Shown piece by piece: positions 54,420 through 64,000 of a stretch of DNA of 64,000 nucleotides. Made by a program: the position numbers and the translations under genes. The first letter of the stretch is position 1. Each line of letters starts with the position of its first letter. The DNA comes from Syncephalastrum monosporum B8922. Taxonomy: Eukaryota > Mucoromycota > Mucoromycetes > Mucorales > Syncephalastraceae. The stretch is from positions 62,001-126,000 of the forward strand of contig JNEN01001262.1 of the NCBI GenBank assembly GCA_000697355.1, in the 5' to 3' direction. The notes below the pieces were generated by a model, which saw only the letters and a program-made list of their open reading frames with translations, did no database searches and was not told the DNA's origin.

Positions 54420-54760
54420 AACTAGGAGCCGTCGATTCGCATGTGCGCGAGCCCTCGCTGGTATGATTGCGGCCAAGACGAGCCATGGAAAGTCACATTG
54501 CCTCTCGATGAATTCGGTTGAGGTGCACTGTCGCAATCACCTCGTGGATGCACATACTAAACGATACAACCCACCAGTCTCACAGACGCATTCGCCTTGA
54601 ACTATCCGATAAAACTTGCCTGGTCAGTCCCGGGAAGAGTTGCCTCCTGACAAAAGATCTGGTTGGGCTCCAGCGTGCGTGTTTCGTCCATGGCACCGAA
54701 AAGAGTGACACCCTTCAGCACATTGACTGACCCACACTTCTTAATGTCCTCTGCCGTCCG
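54420..54760 (-). pseudogene. Relic of a cellular (RNAi-type) RNA-dependent RNA polymerase
   Basis: Minus strand: VLKGVTLFGAMDETRTLEPN then QIFCQEATLPGTDQ resembles the GxxDExGxLxxxQVFxQ segment of eukaryotic RdRPs. After a frame change, IVQGECVCETGG and then HPRGD / LRQCTSTE resemble the following G.vvvxRNPCLHPGDxRxxxAV segment. ARARAHANR may match the KGPRPHxNE part just before the catalytic DxDGD. Stops (TAG after SFIG, TGA in the HPRGD segment) and at least two frameshifts show decay. The catalytic DLDGD itself was not found. Confidence 0.55.
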
Positions 54761-54879
54761 ATCTCAGCTACCTTCAGCCATGCCAATATCGATAACGTTA
54801 TCAATATTTTTGGGAGACTATGAGCCTGGATGGATGTACCACTCTTGCCACAGGTCATCCCAAGGGGTTGTCCCTTGAG

Positions 54880-55600
54880 CTCCCATGCGCCTCCGTGAGC
54901 GGCCCTACCTCCTTCGTATCCGCTTATGCTCCTGCCGCCAGCCAGATGGCGCAAACCTTTTTTTTTTTTTTTGCCTAACCAGCGTTGACAAAGGCCTATG
55001 AACCTCTACTTGTGGTGGCGCTAGGGCCTTTTCGACAGAGAATCGCGTGTGTTTTTTATCCTGTCCATCGCCTGAAGTGTTCTGTCTTGCCGATGTCACT
55101 GATCTGTGACGATGTACAAAGCTTTGATACACTAAGTTTTATGATCCAAAATGTTTGATATACTGTCGACAGCACCTTTAACATGATTCTGGCGCTTGCA
55201 TACAGATGCATTTTAATCGATTCTTATAATCAAAGCATTATTAAAATTTGATGCCTTATGTAGGTAATGTAATGAGTATCGCAGATGCTTTATAGCTGTT
55301 GGAAATTTTAGTTTGTCTCTAATCCTGTATATATGATGTGTTACATCTTCAGTCGCAGTCTCACGCAAATCACATGAGATGTAAGTAGTGATATGTACAA
55401 GTTACTTTGACGGCCCTTCTGGCTATCTCACTCACATATATATGTCGATCGCTCACCCTTTCAAATAGATCTCCTTTCCCCACGCATTTCAGCTTCTGTA
55501 TAATCAGCAGGATGCTCTTATTTTTGCTTCAGAAGTGCGCAGCCAGGGATAGCAGAATTTCGGTCCAGCGAAAAAAGAAAAAACTATAAAAGGGTAGTAA
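54880..55600. other. AT-rich stretch, nothing firm
   Basis: Contains a T14 run at 54958-54972 and AT-rich sequence. A minus-strand frame up to 55132 has no motifs. Confidence 0.35.
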
Positions 55601-55677
55601 GCTGCGTGCTTTGAAGCAAATGAAATATCAACATAAAACTATCATGCGCTCCTTCTTTCTCTTAGCTGCTACGGCCG

Positions 55678-56280
55678 TCAAGAGGAACTATTGGAATGGC
55701 GGGGTTGGCAATATATGATGCATGATAGCTGTAATGGGTTGGTAGGGCAAGGCCTTTTCAAGGGACGCAAGCGTCTTGAGAAGGTCAGTCGAAACGGTGG
55801 AGAACCAAGGGACTCAGCGTATTGACTCATTTCAGTCATATTCATGTATTTCCATACCACATTGGTCGACCAGGGGTACAGGTTCGGCGTCTAAGCTACC
55901 CACAACTGACAGTGCAGCCGGAAGGTCGGATTTCACCTGGACACTAGTGCGACATGCAGTTATTAGCGCATTGACATCAGGGCCGTTTTTGAGTTTCTCG
56001 TATTTGGAATGCATATATATCCATCGGTTCAAAGACTTGGAAGGGGTATGGTGGTGCTTCGGGTCCAGGACGGTTTGCCCGATCTATAGTTCCACTCACA
56101 CAGGCATGACTTCTGGCTTTCATGGGTTCTGACTTTTCGTCCAAGGCTGCAAAACTGGCGCCTATATTTCTTGATATCGATATTCAATTTCTTCATTGTT
56201 TTATTTTTCGCTTCACTTTCGTTCGCTTCATTATTCCAGACGAGATGGGCAGCCTCAATGAAACTCTCCCTTCCCCACAC
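55678..56280 (-). pseudogene. Unclassified decayed gene fragment
   Basis: Minus-strand blocks: MWGRESFIEAAHLVWNNEAN, KKLNIDIKKYRRQFCSLGRK, then one frame over NRWIYMHSKYEKLKNGPDVN, LITACRTSVQVKSDLPAALS, then another frame shift to WFSTVSTDLLKTLASLEKAL. One-base shifts with no room for introns suggest decay. Family unknown. Confidence 0.35.
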
Positions 56281-56749
56281 GCATCCTAGCGCAACTCTCC
56301 GCTTTGTTTAAAAGCTAAGTTCTTCACCCTCTGATGAATCATATGCCAGCATAGCCAAATGGGTGTGCTAGTGCTAGGGGTCGTCCCGACCTAGTCATCT
56401 AGAGATATCGTAGCCTCCAAATCATTTCAAACCATGGGTATTGGGGAGCCAAGGCGGCCGATCAAGGACACAACGATTACTGCATCTGTATGGATCTTTT
56501 ATCATTTAGAGCGTAACAATCATGTGCACCCATCATGCCTTTTTCACGAGTCATTGTTTCTACGCCTTAAATGAGCACAGTAAAGCAATAAAAAAGATGA
56601 AGGTTCATTATCGTAACATGAAAAGAAAAAGAAAAAAAGCGGCATTGATAGAGAGATTGTGGTGGTGGTGGTGTGTGTGCGTGTGTGTGTTTGTATGTGT
56701 ATGCGAAAATGTAGGTTTTTGGACTCGGAAGATGGTGGTGTTTTCCAGA
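56281..56749. other. Intergenic stretch with CAGCATAGCCAAATGGG motif and TG repeat
   Basis: The motif lies at 56346-56362. A (GT)n run lies at 56661-56702 in what is probably the NSA2 3' flank. Confidence 0.5.
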
Positions 56750-57654
56750 TTAGACAAGAAGCACAGCATTGATACAGCCATCGTTCTCGGGGTTGTTGGT
56801 GACTTGGGCATATTTACCCCAGACGACCTTACCACCGGTGGTGACGAGACCGAGCTCAGAGACGTTGACTTCGAGGACGGTACCCTTGGTGATCACACCC
56901 AGCTGGGTATACAGGGGGGACTGCGGGTTCTTTTTGACACCAATGATCGGCAGCTGGAAGGTCGCCTTGAGCTCCGGATGCGTGACATGCGCTTTCTTGA
57001 AACGCAAGCCCATCGGCCGAATAAACCGTTCGTACTTCGGCGGCTTGCGCGTGAAACCTTCTCCCACAAAGGTCGCCTTTGTGATCATACGCTTCCACGA
57101 CTTGTCCTTCTTCTTGCCGGTCTTGACCACCTTGAACATCTCGTCCTCGGCCATGCCACGCACCTGAGGCAGCGGCACCGACCACTTGCCTGCCTTCTCT
57201 TTCCGCTTCTGCTTCACCATGTTGCTCAGCACCTTGGCACGGTCCTGGCCCTCACGGTCCAAAAGATAAGCTGGCACAGCACCCTCGGGAATCGCATCCG
57301 CCGACTTCTGCTTGGCATTCTTCTCCTCGTGCTGCTTGATGGTCTTCTTCATTTGGATCTTCTCTGCCCGACGCTTCTTGTTGTGAAGCTTGGCCTTCAG
57401 ACCGTGCACCTTTTGAGCATACTGCGATGCCTTGTGTGCCTCACGCGCCTCCCGCTTTCGCCTGGAAAACAGAGCAAACTAATGAGATCCTGTTTTGGAT
57501 CATGAGCCAATGCTAACTTACTTGCGCTCGGCGTAATCGAAGCGCCGACCGTGCTTCTTGATGTGTTCCTCGATATGCTCGTTCTGGGGCTGAAGACGCA
57601 AACAACCATGTCAGTTCAAAGATCGATCACTCGACATGCTTGCACTTACCATGC
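56750..57654 (-). CDS. NSA2: Ribosome biogenesis protein NSA2
   Basis: Three exons, 57654-57652 (ATG only), 57589-57522 and 57461-56750, give 260 residues, the usual length. It reads [140 protein letters not shown], then the RPS8e-like beta domain [20 protein letters not shown], ending [11 protein letters not shown]2 is a nucleolar factor of pre-60S particles needed for 27S rRNA processing. Near-complete identity to the family and correct length make this very secure. The first coding exon consists solely of the initiator codon. Confidence 0.97.
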
Positions 57655-57807
57655 TATGGACAGATCAAGGACAACAAGCGTGCTTGGATGGAACTCGAAA
57701 AAAAAATGCTTGAAAAAAATTCGCTTTTTGCAAACGCCGCCCCGTCCCACCAATCACACTTGGCCGCCAACCACGCTAATAACAACAATAGGCATGTTTT
57801 ATTCTTA

Positions 57808-59373
57808 TCATTTCAGTGCGCTGTCAAAATCAGCACGCACTTGCTGATACACGTTCTCATCCAGGGCAACCAAGGCCGCGGTCTTGGATAAGCACTTGGC
57901 AGCGCGCAGCGTTGCCTGGTGCGCTTCCGGGGTACCAGCCGCCCGGGCAAAGTCAATCGTATGATTCGGACCGGTCGTCTCAATCTTAAATCTAGTATCA
58001 CTCGGTTTAGCCTACTTACGAAGGTCTCTTCCGTTCGCAGGCGCAACTTACCCTGGCTGCAATGCGGGAACAACATAGGTGATGTTGCCAAAATCAGAGG
58101 AAGCGCCTGGAATTTGTTCCTCTACCTCGCGAGACTCAAAGTGCACACCTTCCTTCTTCATGAAGCTCTTGTATGTCTCGGCGAGGGTGTCGTTGATCAC
58201 GGCGTCATCCACCTGGCCAAACGGCGCCCAGGTCAGCTTGACCTTACAGCCCGTCGCTACCGCTGCGGCTTCGAAGCATTTCTCGGCTTTCTGCTTGAGC
58301 TCGGCCAACTCGCTGCGCTTTTGCGCGCGAGCATAAAACTTGGCCGAGGCATAAGCCGGAATGACATTGGGCTATCCATTAAAGAGAAGATGTCAACTGT
58401 ATGATCCTCAGGTACCCTCGTGAACATACCGAATTGCCGCCATGCACGATGTAACCGTGCAGTCTGCAAGAATAAAAAATCAGTATGCACGACAAAGCAT
58501 GACATGGTTCTGTTTTACCGGTTGGTAGGCAATGTCTGCTGTCGCAGCATGGAAATATTGTCCCAGGCTTGCATCAGGGCATCGACAGCATTGATACCCT
58601 CCCATGGTGTGGCACCCGCATGGGCAGCGCGGCCGAAATACTCGACTGTGAACGAATGGAGTGCTAGAGAATGAGCATATACACCGTCCATCGGTGTAGG
58701 ATGCCTAAGAAATGACGCGTGAGCATCCAAGAAAGAGCTTCCTTCCAAATAAAAGAAAAATTAAAAGTAGAATTACTTACAGCATCAAGACAACATCCGC
58801 ATTACGCTGAACCTCGCCCTGATTCACAAAGGTAATCTTGCCCGAACTCGACTCTTCTGCGGGCGTGCCAAACAGGATCACAGAGCCCTGGATGTGACCT
58901 TGCTCGATCAAAGTCTTGGTCGCGATCGCACACGCGACGCCCGCAATCGCAATTAGGTTGTGTCCACATGCATGGCCGACGCTAGGAATTGGTCAATGTT
59001 TATTTTATGTGATACGATATTGACATTACCCAGGCAGCGCGTCATATTCGGAACAAAAGCCAATGCGCCGCCCTGGCGCACGTCCAGCATATTCGGCTGT
59101 GAACGCTGTTGCCAGGCCAACCACGCCGCGCTTCACCAGGAAACCTTTGCTTTCCATGTAGTCTGCCAGCAGCTTGGAAGCCATGAACTCATGATCGCCT
59201 AATTCCGGATGGTCGTGGATCTTTATGTTATTTATGCCATTGCGATTCCGTCAGTTTCATGTTTAAACCGATAACAAAGGAAAACAAAGTGAGACCTGAA
59301 GGCTGATTGAGCGCAGCTCGTCGGCAATACCATCTATGACCTGCACAATGGTGTTTTCTACGGTATCATTCAT
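57808..59373 (-). CDS. M20 family metallopeptidase/amidohydrolase (PM20D2-like), copy 1
   Basis: Multi-exon. Starts MNDTVENTIVQVIDGIADEL. Motifs: IHDHPELGDHEFMASKLLAD, KGFLVKRGVVGLATAFTAEY, GRRIGFCSEYDALPG|VGHACGHNLIAIAG (metal ligands His and Asp in the M20 arrangement), ILFGTPAEESSSGKI (catalytic Glu-Glu), HPTPMDGVYAHSLALHSF, YFGRAAHAGATPWEGINAVD (dimerisation-domain His), HGYIVHGGNS|PNVIPAYASA, GASSDFGNITYVVPALQPG, ETTGPNHTIDFARAAGTPEA. Two-metal carboxypeptidase/amidohydrolase of the ACY1L2/AbgB type; substrates are N-acylated or dipeptide-like compounds. A second copy lies immediately upstream in the same orientation. Confidence 0.92.
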
Positions 59374-59529
59374 GTTTATCTTTTTCAATATGATAGGATA
59401 GGGAAAAAAAAAAAAGGACGCTCACTCTCTTTCTCTCTTAGTTTCTCACTCTTTATCTACGTGGAGGAGCAGGGTTGTACTACGCGAGATGTCCGAGGCA
59501 CCGGACACCCAACTGAGAGAAAGACACGT

Positions 59530-61132
59530 CTATTGAGGTTTGCCCTTTTTAAAGTCGGCCACCACTGCGCTGTACACAGCGTCGTCCAAAGACACGGTCG
59601 CAGCCGTCATGGCCAAGCATCGCGCAGCGCGCAGGGTGCATTCATGTGCGTATTCGGTCGCGGTCGCCTTGGTAAATTCGACCGTATGGTTCGCCGCATC
59701 TGTACCAATGCCGAACCTTATTTCAAAAAAGATAGGTGAGTGGGAGATATTCCCGACGACGCTTGTTTCCTTACCCTGGGTGGATCGTAGGGACCACGTA
59801 GCTTATGTTACCGCAGTCCGTGCTGCCGGTCGTCAGCTTTTCCTCCTCGGCGCGCGGCAAAAAGTGAGCGCCTTCCATTTCCATGTATTCCTTGTAGTAT
59901 TGCGCCATTGTGTTGTTCATAAACACATCTATTAGATCAACAGGGGTGAGTAGAGGTATTAGCCTGAATAGATGCTCACGCGGTACCTTCGACAGGGCCC
60001 TTAGCCGCCCACGTAGACTCGAGACGGCATCCAGTGGCCACCGCAGCGGCCTTGAAGCAGTTCTCGACCTTGACCTTGAACTCCTTGAGCTGGTTCCGAG
60101 TGACGGCGCGCACGTAGAAAAAGGCGGAGGCATAATCGGGTATCACATTGGGCTGCATGCGTGTGTGTAATGTGAGTGTTCGATAATCAATTCAAAATGA
60201 CTGACTTACTCTGCTACCACCGTGGGTGATGATACCATGGACTCTAAAGTACACACTTTAGTACCTTTGCACGCACCTTATCTTCTTCTTACCTGTTAGT
60301 TGTCAATGTTTGTTGTCTCAGCATCGATACATTGTCATAGCCTTGCATCAAGGCGTCCAAAGCGTTGATTCCTTCCCACGGTTTCATGCCAGCATGCGAG
60401 GTTCGGCCAAAGAACTCAAATTTGACAGAGTCGAGGGCCAGCATCAGCGGGTAAATGCCGTCCTTTGCAAAAGGATGCCTATATAGGAGTCAAGCCCGTG
60501 ACACCCATACGCGCGCATGTCCGACTTACAGCATCAAAACAACTTCGGTACGCTTCTGGACCTCGCCGGCCTGAACGAGATCTATCTTGCCGCTCGTCGA
60601 CTCCTCGGCGGGCGTACCAAACAGCGTGACACTGCCGTTCAAGAGACCCTTCTCCATCAGGGTGCGCGTAGCGATCGCACAGGCAAGGCCGGAAATGGCA
60701 ATCAGGTTGTGACCGCAGCCATGGCCCACGCTTTTGTATGAACCGAGTGTCAATAAAACAGGGCAAGGTGGGCGTTTTTTTTTTTTTTTTGCTATCTTTG
60801 TTACCCAGGCAACGCGTCGTATTCAGCACAGTAGCCGATCCGTCGGCCGGGCTGGCCGCTCGTGTACTCGGCAATAAACGCGGTAGGCAGACCAGCTACA
60901 CCGCGCGTCACCGTAAAGCCTTTCTGCTCGAGGTAGTCCGACAAGAGCGCAGCTGCCTTGTATTCTTTCTCGCCCGTCTCGGGATTATCGTGGATCTGTG
61001 TCATGGGGAGGTTGTTGGTTATGCGGCAGGATAAGACGTGTATAAAGTGTTCACCTTGAGACTAATGTCGCGCAATTCGCGATCGAGACCGTTAATGGTG
61101 GAGTCAATAATGGACTTGACCTCGGCGTTCAT
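59530..61132 (-). CDS. M20 family metallopeptidase/amidohydrolase (PM20D2-like), copy 2
   Basis: Same exon organisation and motif order as copy 1. It reads MNAEVKSIIDSTINGLDREL, IHDNPETGEKEYKAAALLSD, KGFTVTRGVAGLPTAFIAEY, RIGYCAEYDALPG|VGHGCGHNLIAISG, VTLFGTPAEESTSGKI, HPFAKDGIYPLMLALDSV, FFGRTSHAGMKPWEGINALD, HGIITHGGS|PNVIPDYASA, TDCGNISYVVPTIHPG, and ends FKKGKPQ. All visible metal and catalytic residues are retained, so both copies are probably active. Differences cluster in the substrate-side dimerisation domain. The 156-bp gap to copy 1 suggests tandem duplication. Confidence 0.92.
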
Positions 61133-61870
61133 TTTGGAAAGGAAAAGAAGGAAAGGTGAAAGAGAAAGAAAGGAAAAAACAGCAAGAGGTATATACAGTA
61201 ATATATGTTTGTGTGTGCCAGTGTCTGTGTGTGAGCCGAAACAGCGGGGCACACAATTGTTGAAAGGACCTGCATATCCAGAACTCAGCTCCACCGATGC
61301 TCGGAGGGAGACTCTCCAGTTTTCTGCTTGACAGCCGTTATATATTTATTCACGCGACAAATTCGAAATTTCGGTCTTATCGCACTTTCATCGACGCGCG
61401 TGCGCGTGCTAATGCCTCTTACAAACTCTCCATATTATTGTCCTCACCCATTTGGATAGCAAGATACCAGCATGATAAGCCTACGACGAGGCATATTATC
61501 CTTTGTTTCTTCAGGAGTCATTGTGCAGTACTGTAGAGTCAGGTAGGGAAAAATAAAAGTTCACAGGCGCAGCATTCACAATCACACTATACAAGTGAGG
61601 AAGGCAGAAGAGAGAGCAGAAGAACAGATAATAGAAGTAGAACGAGGAGGACGAGAAAGAAAATGTAATAAAGGGCAGAAAGTGACTGCAAGCACATGGA
61701 AAATAACAGGCTAAACAGCATGATCATTTAGCCGATGACCAGGGTCAAAAGGAGCTGCTGGGAGTGGAAGAGCATTTATCCTTGGCGCGGTAGGGTGCGG
61801 CAAAGGAAAAAAAAAATATTTTCTGCTGCTTCCCGAGACTTTCCCTTTCACCTCTTGTTTGTTCTTCGCC
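61133..61870. other. Divergent intergenic region
   Basis: Separates the second M20 gene (minus) from IDH1 (plus). It holds a purine-rich run at 61600-61680 and a pyrimidine-rich leader before the IDH1 start (61823-61860). No gene supported. Confidence 0.4.
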
Positions 61871-63357
61871 ATGCTTTTCAAGGTTGCTACTCGCCCGGCC
61901 CTTGCCACCGCCGTCACTGCCCAGAAGGTATGCCTCACTCATCCCCATGCCAACCATACCCTCATTCCACTTGCATGCCATGACTTATGCCTTTTGCTTC
62001 GACTCTTCCCGCAGGTTGCCGCCCGCGCCTTTGCCTCGCAAGTGAGCACTTCCATCCCTACCCCTGCTCCCGCTGAGCAAGAGACCGTAAGACACCAACC
62101 AAACGGATAAGAGTCATCGAATTCACTCTCTCTCTCTCTCTATGATATGCGGTACAGATCTTCCCCAAGAAGTATGGCGGCAAGTACACCGTGACCCTTA
62201 TTCCCGGCGACGGTGTCGGTCAGGAGATCGCCACGTCGCTCAAGGACGTGTTCTCGGCTGCTGATGTCCCCGTCGAATTCGAGCAGTACAACGTGTCGGG
62301 TCTGACTGAGGAGGGCGAGGCTCTCTTCCAGGAGTCGCTCGCCTCGCTCCGCCGCAACAAGGTCGGTATCAAGGGCACCCTCTACACCCCCACCACGAAG
62401 CTCGGTCACAAGTCCTTCAACGTCACCATGCGCAAGGACCTCGACATGTACGCTTCGCTCTCGCTCTGCAAGAACATCCCCGGTATCGAGTCCCGTCTCT
62501 CCAACGTCGACATCGCCATCATCCGTGAAAACACCGAGGGTGAGTACTCTGGCCTCGAGCACCAGTCTGTCCCCGGCGTCGTCGAGTCGCTCAAGATCAT
62601 CACCCGCAAGAAGACCGAGCGTATCGCTCGCTTCGCCTTTGACTTTGCTGTCAAGAACAACCGCCAGAAGGTTACCGCTGTCCACAAGGCCAACATCATG
62701 TAAGCCATCCTACTCCTGTTTCAATAGCAATAGGCATGCTGAATCATGATGTTCAGGAAACTCGCTGATGGTCTCTTCCTCCGCACCTGCCGCGACGTCG
62801 CCAAGGAGTACGAGCACCACGGCATCCAGTTCAACGACATGATCGTCGACAACACCGCCATGCAGCTCGTCAGCCGTCCCCAGCAGTTCGACGTCATGGT
62901 CATGCCCAACCTCTACGGTTCCATCACCTCCAACATTGGTGCTGGTCTTGTCGGTGGCCCCGGTCTCATCCCCGGTTGCAACATTGGCCGTGAATACGCC
63001 ATGTTCGAGCCCGTATGTATTTCATCACACACACACAAGGATCATGGGGCAGTTTCTCATCTTACCAACTTTATAGGGTTGCCGTCACGTCGGTGCTGAT
63101 ATTGGTGGCACCAACACCGCTAACCCCACTGCCATGCTCCTCAGCTCCGTCATGATGCTCCGTCACTTGCGACTGGACGAGTACGCAAACCAGATCTCCA
63201 AGGCCATTTACAACACCATCCAGGCCGGCAACGTAAGTACACATGAAGGAATCTTTGAGAAGGGTGTACTTAGTCATATCATTAGGTGAGAACCAAGGAC
63301 ATTGGTGGCAACAGCTCCACCACCGAGTTTACCAAGGCCGTCATCAAGGCCCTGTAG
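61871..63357 (+). CDS. IDH1: Isocitrate dehydrogenase [NAD], mitochondrial, regulatory-type subunit 1
   Basis: Six exons, 61871-61927, 62015-62086, 62158-62699, 62757-63012, 63077-63232 and 63286-63357, give 384 residues. The N-terminal [20 protein letters not shown] is a mitochondrial presequence (Arg/Lys, no acids). Motifs: [134 protein letters not shown]. The variant KANIMK and the pattern around FNVTMRK match fungal IDH1 (regulatory) rather than IDH2. With IDH2 it forms the octameric TCA-cycle enzyme in the matrix. Codon use is strongly biased (C-ending), as in highly expressed genes. Confidence 0.95.
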
Positions 63358-64000
63358 ATTGCATAATAGTTATACATCACTCCTCAAATCCAACCAAACA
63401 ATGAAATCCGATATCTCCATAGACAAACCAAGTCAAGTGCGGTGTAGCTTTTGCTTAGCAAATCCTTACCATCGTTAGCTTCCATTATAAGAACTTTACA
63501 GGGATGCGTCGCATGTTTCTAGACACCAAAGCCAATGTAGAAGCCTAAACCGGTTGAAAGGTGCAGAAACTGCGATTTTACAATCCACCTGATGGTGTCC
63601 AGATTATGGGTGCATCCTGTTTCATTTATCGGTTTTATCTGCCAATCAAGATCTGGGTATGTGTTTCCTGTCTGAGCATATGTTCCTTGGTTCTCCCCAT
63701 TTTCAATATGTACGAAGGTTTATAGGGTGGCATATGGAACTTGACGATGTGGAGCTACTTCACTTCTTTGAAGATATAGTCTCGCACATGAATATGTCTT
63801 ATGGCGATGCACAGTACATGACGATGTCCTTATATTTATTTGTATATAGGCATGCAAAGTGGCACAAGGCAAAAAGTGATACGAGTGGCATGTAAACGGC
63901 GGGAAATGGCCGGTGTAACTCTTCGTGGCAGGGTCAGGAACTAAAATGGATACAAGCCACCTAGGATAAGTCAAACTGGAATAAACTTCACCTTACGTAA
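63358..64000. other. 3' flank of IDH1 and window end
   Basis: AT-rich; a short plus-strand frame at 63659 has no motif and is not supported. Confidence 0.4.

Noticed and set aside
62140..62685. 181-codon minus-strand frame within IDH1
   Set aside because: Antisense shadow caused by strong codon bias of IDH1.
1..64000. tRNA, rRNA or snRNA genes
   Set aside because: None recognised by eye; a covariance-model scan (tRNAscan-SE, Infernal) would be needed to exclude them.

Overview
This window is nuclear DNA of a filamentous fungus. I infer an early-diverging lineage (Mucoromycota, probably Mucorales) from the very short GT-AG introns (about 50-80 nt), the gene set (PEX13, NSA2, mitochondrial NAD-IDH1, U2SURP/SR140, phytochelatin synthase, two-subunit START architecture) and a decayed RNAi-type RNA-dependent RNA polymerase. 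No species call is possible from sequence alone. Gene models were assembled by hand by joining open frames at GT-AG or GC-AG sites that restore family motifs.

Layout. 0-23 kb is gene-rich: an RRM protein (5' end cut off by the window edge), a SNF2-family ATPase, a GNAT-fold protein, a tandem START-domain protein with a C-terminal membrane segment, an orphan acidic protein, an MSP/VAP-like domain protein, PEX13, phytochelatin synthase and an orphan acidic protein. 23-36 kb is accessory and decaying. It holds one copy each of two dispersed repeat families, a decayed multi-exon gene, a small QEA-repeat ORF, a MITE with TA target-site duplication, an intact zinc-independent MDR oxidoreductase with a decayed paralogue beside it, and a RecQ helicase relic. 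35.5-43.3 kb is again normal: an ENPP-type phosphodiesterase divergently paired with a small orphan gene, a small coiled-coil protein, U2SURP and an inositol polyphosphate kinase.

43.6-45.0 kb holds the most unusual object. It is a minus-strand array of ten short glycine/alanine-coding exon cassettes separated by near-identical introns. Eight of the introns are exactly 53 nt and two are of a second type. Frames suggest that constitutive splicing of every cassette would not stay open, while skipping particular cassettes does.

45.1-56.7 kb is a second accessory stretch: the other copies of both dispersed repeats, a small PIP-box protein, a large orphan gene, and relics that include the RdRP. 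56.7-64 kb returns to housekeeping genes: NSA2, two tandem M20 amidohydrolases and IDH1.

I found no operon-like logic. The shared themes are RNA processing and ribosome assembly (RRM protein, U2SURP, NSA2), peroxisome/mitochondrion (PEX13, IDH1), lipid and membrane-contact type domains (START, MSP) and metal/phosphate handling (phytochelatin synthase, IPMK, ENPP). The repeats and relics sit only in the two accessory stretches.
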